In this document: positions 1-7,780 of the stretch, in pieces
Layout of the letters: every line of letters starts with the position of its first letter
Numbering within the stretch: position 1 is the stretch's first letter
Assembly: GCA_015679605.1 (NCBI GenBank)
Contig: JAAAVE010001028.1
Coordinates: forward strand, 1 to 10,891
Reading direction: 5' to 3'
Origin: Podila epigama
Taxonomy: Eukaryota > Mortierellomycota > Mortierellomycetes > Mortierellales > Mortierellaceae
DNA length: 10,891 nt
Notes under the pieces: model-generated
What the model was told of the DNA's origin: nothing
What the model saw: only the letters and a program-made list of their open reading frames with translations
Database searches by the model: none
Position numbers and translations under genes: made by a program

Positions 1-246
1 AAAAAAAAAAGGAAGAGACAAAAAGTGAAAATTTTAAAAGGTGACATATTTGTAGTCATCCTTGACACATTTTTTTCTTTTTGGGTCAATTGGGTCGCTC
101 ACAACACACAATGGGGTAACATACAACATGCCACTGACAAAGAACACACAACATGCACACATACACGCATCTGACAAAACCCACCACGCACAATACAATT
201 CACAATACACAGTTCCCGCTCATTTCCCTCCGATCCACCTAACATC

Positions 247-369
247 ATGACTGTGCTGCTTGTCATTTACGCCATCTTCAAGATTTTGAGCTGCAGATCG
301 GTGTCTAGAGGAGGTTTACACATTCACACGAACGTGCTGCAAGGTGCTGCAAAACCTTGTCCTTCGTAA
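247..369 (+). CDS. Weak candidate 40-residue small ORF
   Basis: This short open frame starts MTVLLVIYAIFKIL and ends with TAA at 367-369. Its first half is hydrophobic and could be a signal peptide or membrane helix. The second half is not distinctive. The upstream 150 bases are CA- and pyrimidine-rich, like the leader of the glucosidase II beta gene, and the start sits in an acceptable context (catcATGa). It could instead be the first exon of a spliced gene, but I could not find a supported second exon. A chance ORF is the most likely explanation. No function can be assigned. Confidence 0.12.
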   Translation: MTVLLVIYAIFKILSCRSVSRGGLHIHTNVLQGAAKPCPS

Positions 370-596
370 CACGATGCGGTACATGTACTCTTTTTTTTTC
401 TTTGTACGCATGGTTAGTACTTTTCATTGAACAGCTGTCGTTTTTTTGTAACTATTCTTTTTCAATGTCATGTCGTGCTGTCTCGTCGTCCTGTGGGGAT
501 GAAGAGAGAAGGAAAGCCTAGTTTCCGAGTTGAAGAAAAGAATGAATAAAGTGTGTGGAATGGCGATGAAGACGAGGCGAAATGGCCAATGACTCT

Positions 597-634
597 TTTG
601 TTTGTTTGTTTGTTTGCTTTGTTTGTTTGTTTTG
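597..634. repeat. TTTG tetranucleotide microsatellite
   Basis: About nine imperfect TTTG units, with a C interruption in the middle and irregular spacing towards the right end. No gene is seen on either side. Confidence 0.85.
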
Positions 635-1193
635 TCATATCACTCATCCACATCGACGGATGAGCACAAACACACATAACTTGGACAAACACACACATAC
701 ACATTCACACACACAATAATCCATGCACAAAACAGAAATATCCCACATACAGCTTACCCCGCAACTTTCCCACCCTCAAGGTGAAATGTTGCACACGGTA
801 CATGGACACGCGGTACATCCGCACTTATTTTTGTTGAAAATATGACAGTGCAAAAAAAAAAGCTACACTCCGCAGTCGCCGCACTGAATTATTTTTGTCG
901 AGTACCATTGTTGTCGTACATCTCGCGCCACATCACGACCTGAAGGTCTCCTTATGCCCAACATAAGCATTCTTCTTAAAAAAAGGACGAATCATCGTGA
1001 TTCGTTTTCATTGTACAAAGTCCAGAAGCTCGTTCTTTCCAAACCCAGAGTGGGAAAATTTATGTTGTTATATATAAAAAAAAAGTAGACATGCCGTGCA
1101 TTTGACTCAAAAGATTATCTTAATCATGGCGCAAACTGATGGATACATTCATTTGGTTCATAGATGGGTCGCTCGCTAAAACTATACCATAGT

Positions 1194-4100
1194 CTACGCG
1201 TGTTGGTCCCCAATAAGAGGGCAGTCTTGGCTTAAATGGCCCGGGCGGTCACAGTACCTGCATCCCGCCTGACATTCCGTGCTCGAGTGGCCCAACTGTG
1301 CACAGTTTCCGCATCGCACCTCACCCCGTTGACGCCAATGCGTCTTCTTGGGTCCTGACTCAAACCCTGGAGGCCCGCTCGTCAGATTCAAAGACGATGA
1401 CGACAAGGAACTTGTCGACATGGGCATCATCATTGGATCCATCAACCCGTTCAGTCCACCCATTGACATCGACAGGGACTGAGTCATCGACGCACTTGAT
1501 AGCCCATCAACACTCGCACCAAGACCACGCTGCGATAGCGATGGAGACGAAGGCGCCGATCCTTGACGACCCAGCCCAAGCAGATTACCCAAGCCCGGAG
1601 GTGGCATCGAATAGGCTGCAGATGTTGGTCCACTAAGTCCTGGAGGTCCTGACGATGTCACACCCTGTTGCTGCTGTTGCTGCTGTTGCTGCTGTTTCTG
1701 CATCTGTTGCAAATGCATTTGTTGCTGTTGATGGTGGTGAGTGACCAAGACATGTTTCTCCAACTGGCGGCACCGCTCCTCCACCTTCCAAACATATCGC
1801 TGGATTTCCTCCATCTCGCGCTGCTTCTGAGCCTCCATTGCCTGCACAGCTTGCTGCTCATGTTCACGCGCCAAGGTCGCCAAGGTCGAATAACGTTCCG
1901 TGAGCGACGACACTTGTTGCTGCATCGATACCAAAGTCGTCAGCAACGACTTGTTCTCAATTTGAAGTGTATGCACCAACGAAACAAGTGTCTGAGTAGG
2001 AAGACGCGCCAGGTTCTCGAGACTTTCTACACCCTTATCTTCCAACTCGGACTCTGATCCCTGGGCCTTGCCCCCAATTGCCGACCGAGTCGCAGGTACT
2101 GCTGTCGCCTCAGGCGCGCTCGTCATGGTCGTGGTCGTCGTTGCGGCTGTGGCTGTAGACATGGAAGGCCAGTTGGATACCTCAACTGTTTCATCTTCCT
2201 CCCACTTATCCGCAACATGTTCCGCTTCCTTGGTGGGTCTTGTCCAAGGATCATCTGTCACCTTGTCCTGGCTACCCCAAGCATTCTGCTTCACTTCTGA
2301 CCCATGCTTACTGTTCCATGGATCGTGCTTCTTGTCAGTCTGATTAGTATCTGACCGGGAGACTTTCTGAGTAGAATTAGAGCTCGAGGGTGTTGCCCAA
2401 GGATCCTTGGATTCTTCATCTGTCACCTCAAGCCAATTGGGACGTTCCTCGCCCCAAGATGAATCGTGCACCCAAGCCTTGGACTGAGACTGCCCCTTTG
2501 TGCTACGGACATTGCTAGGGCCGTTTGGACGAGCCTTGGGCCAAGAGGGAGGATGTTCAGTTTTCTTGGCGACAGAGGCTGCTCTGTTGGCAAGCGTGGC
2601 AGCTGACGGTCCCCATGTGGGTACGCTGGTGCTAACGGGCGATGCTGGTGCAGTGGCCCAAGAATTCTCCTTGATAGCCTTTTCAGCGTGCTCATCCTTT
2701 TGAGCTTGCTGTGCTTCTTTAGCCTCTTGTGCTTCTTTTGCCAGTTGCTCCTCCTTTGCCTGTTGTGCTTCCTTTGCCAGTTGCGCCTCCTTTGCCTGCT
2801 GTGCTTCTTTAGCCTGCTGTGCTTCTGTAGCTTTTTGTGCCTCTTTAGCTTTTTGTGCCTCTTTAGCCTGCTGTGCTTCTTTAGCTTGTTGTGCCTCTTT
2901 AGCCTGCTGTGCTTGTTGTGCTTGTTTCTGTTTCTGTTGCAGCTTCTGTTGTTGTTGCAGTTCCTGCTGCTGTTGCTGAGCCTGTTTCTGTTGCAGCTTC
3001 TGTTGTTGTTGCAGTTCCTGCTGCTGTTGCTTGAGGGCACGAGCCTTCTCCCTATCCAATGCTTCTTGAACTTCGCGTGCTTCCCGCGCCTGACGGCGTT
3101 CCTCAGCTTCCTGCTGCTTCTTCAGCCTGGCTTGCTCCGCTTCTGCCAACTTTCTCGCCTCTGCCAACTTTTTCTCCTCTTGGGCCTTCTTTTCCTGGGC
3201 GGCCTGCGCCTCCTTCTTTTCCAAAAGTTCCTTGGCCTCTTGACGCGCAATCGCTTCCTGTGCCTCCCTCATCTCTCTTGCATGTTGAGCCGCTTGAGCA
3301 GCCTTGGCCGCTGCCTGTGCAGCAGCTAATTCCTCCGCTTCAGCTTCCTCCTTTGCCTGACGCTTGGCATCCTTCTTGGCCTGTTTCTTGGCCTCGCGTA
3401 ATTCTTTCGAAGAAACAGCCGTGAGAGGGTCAATAGACGGTAGTTTGGCTCGAACAGGTGTTGGTGGGGTCTGAGCTTCAGCGTCGTTCGCTTCCGTGAT
3501 ACTATCATTAGCTCCAGTGGCAGCAGCAGCCGCCGCAGCCGCAGCAGCCTCTGCAGCCTTCCTTTTCTTTTTTTCCTTCTTTTTCTTACTCTTGCTCACC
3601 GCTGCACCTGTATTGCCATCACCTTCTGCATCTTCATCATCTGATACCTGGGCACTGGCTGTGGGTGTGGCATCTCGACTGGGCACCAAAAATCCCTTCA
3701 TGCTCAGTTTGCTATCATCCACATCCTGTCCAATCGACTTTAGGAACTTTTTCTCCTTTTGAATCGCCGCCATTTCACCCATGGCGCGGGCTCCCTCGCG
3801 CATCATCAAACGCGACACCATCACCGCCAGAACGCGACGACCTGTCTTGACACCTTCACGGAACTGTTGCGCCAGCTTCAGTCTACCTTCCTGTGACTTG
3901 AGCACGCGAGAACGGAAATGGTCGTCATGGAGACCCAGCTGGACAGCTTCAAGGACCTCGGCTTCCTCCATCAGAATGCCCAGAGTGTTCAAACAAACAG
4001 TTGCAAAGTCCAGGCTCGAGAACAGTGTCAGACGAGACTGGAAGAACCACTTGCGTGTTTCGGTGGATAGGAACTCGAGCTTCTTAACCCGACGTTTGAA

Positions 4101-5870
4101 ATCCTTGTTTGCCGCCCTTTCTAGACGGCCTTGTACAGTTTTTTGTGATTCGTTCCAGTAGGATGAGGCCACAGCCTCGACTTCCTCGTCCACCTCCCTG
4201 AGCTTGTTGAGGACAAGGGCACGGAATTGCGCCATCTTGGTATCAAAGATTGGAATGAGTTGGTCTACCATCTTGAGAGCACTACGACATTTTTCGGGAC
4301 TCTCTTCCAGAATCTTGTCAATCCTTGCCGAGCCGACCTTGCCCTCCTGGATCCGAACCAGTGCAAGCTTAAGGATCTTTGTTTGCGCTGCCGCCAATTC
4401 CTTTATAAACTCTCGTAACGACCTCTCTGAGGATTCGAGAACATCTGCCGTCAGTTGTTTGTGGACATACTGCATGTTGTCAATAAAGGTTTTGAACGCC
4501 TGATCAACTTCCTCCACCGGGTCTACTGCGTTTCCTTCGCTAGCTGCATTTCGTTTCTTTGTCGAGTTCTTTTTGACGGAGGCTTCCATTGTTGACCAAA
4601 GCTAGAGTGCGGGAAAATACAACGGTCAACATAAGGGCTCACTTTGAAAACGTAGAAGAAATCGGACAAAATATATAAAAACATAAAAACATATTACCTC
4701 TGCGAATGGGACAAGTTGGCTCTTGTAAGTTTGAGCAAACTCTTTGGCCCTAGATGGACCCAGGATCCCTAAACGAACTTTTTCAGCACCGTCCATGCGG
4801 TCAAGAGCCTCTTCGACATGCTTCCATACTGGTCCGATCTGCTTTCGAAGTCCTTCCTGGTCCCGCATGCGCATCTTTTTGAGTTCTTCATTGAATAGCT
4901 CCTTATCTAGCTCGAGATCTGCAGGTGGCTTTGAATGACTCTTGGTGTGTTGACAAGTCGGATTCATGATCTGGTTCTGGAGCTGTGACTTTGTGACGCG
5001 CTTGAGGAGAGGGTAGCCCTGATGACCAAGGATCATGTGCGCCTTTTCGATCGTGATAGTGGAAAGGATAGGAGTGACATCATCTTGAGTTTGGTTTTGC
5101 TCTTGGTTTTGCAATGGGTATGCTGCATAAAGGGCCTCAAAGTCGACTAAGGAAAAGACCTCGGGTGAAGTATAGAGTGCGCTCGGTTGTTGGATCCATT
5201 CACGGACAGTCTCCACAATCTCGGTCACGAATCCATCCTGAGCCATGGCTCCTGTGTTATTGGATGATGATGACGTGCTGGGGATGCCTGTGCCTGCTTT
5301 GCTCGCTGCAATGGCTGCAGCGGCCACTGATCCTGCTCCAGTGACTCCAGTCAAGCCTGCGCCACCACCACCTCCCCCACCAGTACCGCCACTTCCTCCA
5401 GCCTTGCCGTTCGCGCGTGAGTTTGCGTTATTATGCGGGGAAAAATCCGCTGTTGAGCGCTGGTAGAATCGCTCACAGACAACCATCGCGTATTCTTTAT
5501 GCTTTTTTTTAGTCTCTGATCCAGAACCGCTGCCGCTGGCATGATTCGTGCCTGCTGCGCGTGTTCCCTTCTTGTCTGCGGCCGCGTTCTTTTCCTTTCC
5601 AAAGGTCTTTTTGAACACCCACTGGGCCCATTCTCGGCAATAGAAACATGTTCCTTGATCACAAGCACGAAACTTTGATAACTCCTTGGTCAACAAGGCA
5701 GTCTCGACTTTCAGGGACGACGGAACAAGATGAGGATGCTGCATGATGGTGTCGGTCGGAGGATGGTGAGAAGAGGATTGAGAAAGAGTCGTGTTGTTCT
5801 TGGATGAACCGTTCGTGTTTGGCTGCAGCAATGGAACGATGGTGGGGAGATTAAGATCGGATTCAGACAT
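1194..5870 (-). CDS. 1526-aa protein: Trp motifs, coiled coils, PPG motifs, CCHC zinc knuckles (two exons)
   Basis: Proposed exons are 5870-4698 and 4601-1194. Read separately they look like ORFs of 414 and 1131 codons. I do not recognise the family. Visible regions, in joined numbering: C70, C75, C78 and C132 in an N-terminal region; a Gly/Ala/Ser linker (about 148-205); charged helical sequence (about 300-390 and 415-665); a Lys-rich NLS-like patch followed by polyAla (about 725-755); a long Ala/Gln/Lys/Glu helix (about 789-1037); 12 Trp within 1039-1202, including three WG and three DPW; a coiled coil (about 1250-1343); polyQ (about 1348-1370); PPGL, PPGL and PPGF at 1377, 1392 and 1468; and two zinc knuckles, C1488-x2-C-x4-H-x4-C1501 and C1505-x2-C-x4-H-x4-C1518. 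The start at 5870 has an ideal context (gccaccATG). Zinc knuckles of this spacing usually bind single-stranded nucleic acid, so an RNA-associated scaffold is the best inference. Existence as a gene is near certain, the join is likely, and the function is unknown. Confidence 0.85.
1665..1735 (-). repeat. CAG/CAA polyglutamine and His/Gln tract
   Basis: Mixed CAG and CAA codons encode a run of ten Gln, preceded by a His/Gln/Met-rich stretch, immediately after the C-terminal coiled coil. The codon mixture argues for selection on the peptide rather than pure slippage. Confidence 0.9.
2715..2912 (-). repeat. 18-bp coding tandem repeat (AQx-AKE hexapeptide)
   Basis: About eleven imperfect copies of an 18-bp unit encode AQQAKE or near variants (AQKAKE, AQLAKE, AQKATE). 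A six-residue period does not match the seven-residue coiled-coil heptad, so this part may form a solvent-exposed single helix with Lys/Glu pairs. Tandem arrays of this kind commonly vary in copy number between strains. Confidence 0.88.
2928..3031 (-). repeat. 54-bp near-perfect coding duplication
   Basis: Positions 2928-2977 and 2982-3031 are identical over 50 bases at a period of 54 bp. They encode two copies of an 18-residue Gln-rich block (QELQQQQKLQQKQ core). The identity at synonymous positions shows a recent duplication. Confidence 0.9.
4602..4697 (-). other. Intron joining the two large minus-strand ORFs
   Basis: On the minus strand GAG at 4700-4698 is followed by GTAATA. The acceptor is CTCTAG at 4607-4602, and exon 2 starts CTT at 4601. 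Both borders are phase 0, so the frame continues as Leu-Trp-Ser-Thr-Met into the large downstream ORF. A TTGAC branch-like motif (plus-strand 4625-4629) lies about 24 bases before the acceptor. The acceptor TAG is also the stop codon that seems to isolate the downstream ORF. The length (96 bp) matches the other introns in the window. The alternative, two same-strand genes only 36 bp apart from stop to start, leaves no room for a terminator and promoter. Confidence 0.78.
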
Positions 5871-6374
5871 GGTGGCGTGCTTTTATATTTTTTTTTTCTT
5901 TTTCTTTCTTTTCGATTTTTCTTTTTTGGCTTGTTCTAGATTACAGTCTGAATGACGGCTTTAAACTTTGAAATCAAGTCGAAAAAAAAAATAAGATTAT
6001 GGCTGAAAAGGGAAAAGAAAAAAAAAATATAAAAAAAAAGATGGAAAGATGGAACTGTAATTAATCAGCTGGTGGGCGGGTGGGTTTTGACCTTGCGAAG
6101 CTAGCGTGGCAAAAAACAAAGACAAGGACGCAGAAAAAGTTGAGCAAAAGTCAAAAAAAAAAAAAGAAAAGTGTAAAGAGTGTTCTCTCTGGTTTTTAAT
6201 TTTTTCCTTCCTGGTGCAGTAAACAAACATCACGTGGTGTAGAGTCCGAAAGTGACTTGACAAAAATGGGTGCCCAACGGTCATCAAAGTCTCAACAACC
6301 AACACACACACACACACACTTTTAGCAACAACGAGTCCAAAGATTATTATTTATAAACAACAGAATGTATATCA
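5871..6374. promoter_or_regulatory. Promoter of the large minus-strand gene plus 3' flank of the WW gene
   Basis: No gene is seen in these 504 bases. Next to the 5870 start, the sense (minus) strand is a purine tract of A and G. The sequence TATAAAAG lies only about 10-20 bases before the ATG, which is too close for a normal TATA box unless the 5' leader is extremely short. A perfect CACGTG E-box lies at 6231-6236 and a GC-rich box (cccgccc on the minus strand) near 6076. A short (CA)n tract at about 6301-6319 and several A runs complete the interval. Functional roles are inferred only. Confidence 0.4.
6343..6356 (-). terminator. Probable polyadenylation signal of the WW gene
   Basis: The minus strand reads TATAAATAATAAT about 20-30 bases after the TAA stop at 6377-6375. 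AATAAT and ATAAAT are common fungal variants of the poly(A) positioning element. Confidence 0.45.
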
Positions 6375-7020
6375 TTAGAAATCACCACCAAAGTCACCAC
6401 CACCAAAGTCTCCACCTCCAAAGTCTCCTTCACCACTGTCGAGCTGTGCTGGGGTTAGGTCATCGTGGCCATATCCACCATGCATGCCGTTAGCAAGCAT
6501 TGACCCGGCCATGAGACCCATGGCACCTCCTGCCATCATACCCATGGCCATGCCCGCTCCAGCACCCATGCCGCCCTGACGATTGTATGAATCTGCAAAG
6601 TTGCCTCGGTTTGGGTTGTTATGGAACTGGGCCTGTTGCTGTTTTTGGATTTCATAGAACCGAGCGTTCTCCTGTGCGTCTGCGCCAGGTCCAAGAGGGT
6701 GGGCCCAGGTGACATAACCTGTCTGGGTGTATACATAATAGAGTCGTTGCTTTGAAGGATCATATTGAGAAATCCTATTAAAAAAAAACACATGCACAAG
6801 GGAGAAGGGTCTGTTAGTGGAATGTCCTGCTGATGCCTGATGAAAACAACGGTCATAAACAGAACGGTACGGCCTCAAGTTGTCTTCCTTACCATCCTTG
6901 AGGGAGTGTTGAGGGTGGTAGCATTTGTTGGGGGATTCCGTATGCTGGTTGTTGGCTGCCATATTGTTGTTGCGAAGGAATGGCGCCTTGGGAGAGGCCT
7001 TTTGAGCTAGTGCAACCCAT
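6375..7020 (-). CDS. WW-domain protein with N-terminal acylation motif and Gly/Met-rich tail (two exons, 175 aa)
   Basis: Exons are 7020-6893 and 6774-6375. The 118-bp intron has a GTAAGG donor, a CTAAC branch site (plus-strand 6813-6817) and a T-rich AATAG acceptor. It splits the first WW tryptophan codon as TG|G. The spliced protein begins MGCTSSK: Gly2 with Ser6 fits N-myristoylation and Cys3 fits palmitoylation. A WW domain follows (about 39-70: LPQGW43, Y55-Y56-V57, W66, P69), a fold that binds proline-rich ligands. After it come a Gln/Asn linker, a Gly/Met/Ala segment that may be a membrane-active glycine zipper (110-137), and four GDF/GGDF repeats at the C terminus (158-175). Without the splice, the open frame runs upstream through low-complexity translation and lacks the first WW Trp. 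Partners and pathway are unknown; attachment to a membrane is inferred. The gene is divergent from the glucosidase II beta gene. Confidence 0.9.
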
Positions 7021-7060
7021 GATATTTTATATGTGTGTTTGTTCTTGGTGACAATTGAGT

Positions 7061-7140
7061 TGTGAAGGTGAGTGTGAGTGTGTATGAAAGTGTGAGTGTG
7101 AGTGTGAATGAAAGTGTGAGTGAGTGTGAGCGAGTGTGTG
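7061..7140 (-). repeat. TG/CA-rich imperfect repeat in the WW gene leader
   Basis: GTGAGTGT-type units, including the 15-mer atgaaagtgtgagtg at 7084-7098 and again at 7108-7122 (24-bp period). In the sense of the WW gene this is a CA/CT-rich tract 40-120 bases before the start codon, the same style of leader as the CA tract (about 8003-8017) before the glucosidase II beta start. Confidence 0.75.
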
Positions 7141-7214
7141 TTCAAAGTGTTCAAGAGAAAAGAAACTTGCTTCTTTTGGATCCCGTGCCTTTCTTTGTGT
7201 TTGGTTCGTAAGAT

Positions 7215-7237
7215 AAAAAAAAAAAAAAAAAAAAAAA
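7215..7237. repeat. Run of 23 adenines
   Basis: A homopolymer of A on the plus strand between the WW gene leader and the possible gene relic to its right. On the minus strand it is a T run about 45 bases beyond the TAA at 7283-7281, with an AATAAT between them. Confidence 0.95.
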
Positions 7238-7280
7238 GGAACAATATTATTACATCACTCTCCAGAACATCCACGGCTCT

Positions 7281-7780
7281 TTAGTGTTTAACCATGAACT
7301 GTTCGTCCAATGGCAGATCGAGCTTTTTTGTCCATAGCGTGCATGCTTCACCATAGTCCAGTGAGAACTCCTCTTGCATCAAAATGCGCTGGCTGCCATT
7401 TGGTGGCTCTCGAAGCAGGGCTTCCGTTCTTTTGGATAAAAATTGAAAATCTATTCAACACTTACACAAGAAGGGTGTTTTCAAGTAAAGCAGCAAGGCA
7501 ATAATACGTTATGTGTATGGATAATAATATATCCACAGTCTTCACCATGATGGCACGCAATATCATTAAGAAGTAGCAAACTCTTATGTCAGCCATTCCC
7601 AAAGATTAATAACCTGGCAATAAAAAAAAAAAAATCTCAATAGTTCTTTCAAGTGACGGATGGCGTCGCCTTTTGCTCCTGAGAATTGCTTCTTGACCAG
7701 TGTACCAGTCTCAACAGCATTCAGCAGGTCCTGCGGCTTGCCTTTTTTTTATAGGCACTCTGTAGCTGAAAGGTTCGAAC
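7281..7780 (-). pseudogene. Possible decayed or multi-exon gene, minus strand
   Basis: Two stretches read like real protein on the minus strand. The left one is open from about 7454 to the TAA at 7283-7281, with phrases such as EPPNGSQRILMQEEF and ending DEQFMVKH. It is preceded by AATAG, which could be a splice acceptor. The right one (about 7594-7745) contains DLLNAVETGTLVKKQFSGAK and HLKELL, then runs into an A/T-rich segment and a stop. Upstream of the right stretch the frame is broken at an eight-A run near 7743-7750; on the far side a different frame reads FQLQSAYKKK. Stops separate the two stretches and no strong donor joins them. This could be a pseudogene, a transposon remnant, or a gene with introns I could not resolve. 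Family not recognised. Confidence 0.3.

Larger units (their letters stand above)
1..1193. other. Left flank without a convincing gene
   Basis: No open frame here has the composition of a conserved protein. The plus strand is strongly CA-rich at about 95-235 and 660-716. A TTTG microsatellite lies at 597-634 and several A or T runs are present. The right part (about 1010-1193) is the 3' flank of the large minus-strand gene that stops at 1194-1196, and should hold its 3' UTR and polyadenylation site, although no clean AATAAA is visible. CA-rich tracts also lie directly upstream of, and in sense with, the two start codons at 7020 (minus) and 8090 (plus). The CA tract at 95-235 could therefore be a leader of a small plus-strand transcript. 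Confidence 0.6.

Noticed and set aside
468-704. Minus-strand ORF of 78 codons
   Set aside because: Begins in CA repeats and passes through the TTTG microsatellite; composition is that of simple repeats.
1298-2343. Several plus-strand ORFs across the C-terminal half of the large gene
   Set aside because: Antisense shadows; the minus-strand frame has zinc knuckles, polyQ and a coiled coil.
2423-3040. Minus-strand ORF of 205 codons rich in Asn, Ser, Lys and His
   Set aside because: Shifted-frame shadow of the same repeats inside the large coding exon.
2688-3329. Plus-strand ORF of 213 codons, Leu/Cys/Phe-rich
   Set aside because: It is the antisense of the Ala/Gln/Lys repeat region; its repeated leucines are the complement of Gln/Lys codons.
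4590-4625. Treating the 414- and 1131-codon minus-strand ORFs as separate genes
   Set aside because: The 36-bp gap is too small for a terminator plus promoter, and clean phase-0 splice borders join the frames. Kept only as an alternative.
5997-6317. Minus-strand ORF of 106 codons
   Set aside because: Translation of A/T runs and a CA repeat, rich in Phe, Ser and Cys; no domain-like composition.
6893-7274. Upstream in-frame extension of the WW protein to an ATG at 7274
   Set aside because: It translates TG/CA repeats and an A/T run, crosses the intron and omits the first WW tryptophan; the spliced MGCTSSK start is far better.
7310-7504. Plus-strand ORF of 64 codons
   Set aside because: Antisense to the better protein-like stretch ending at 7281; no recognisable features.
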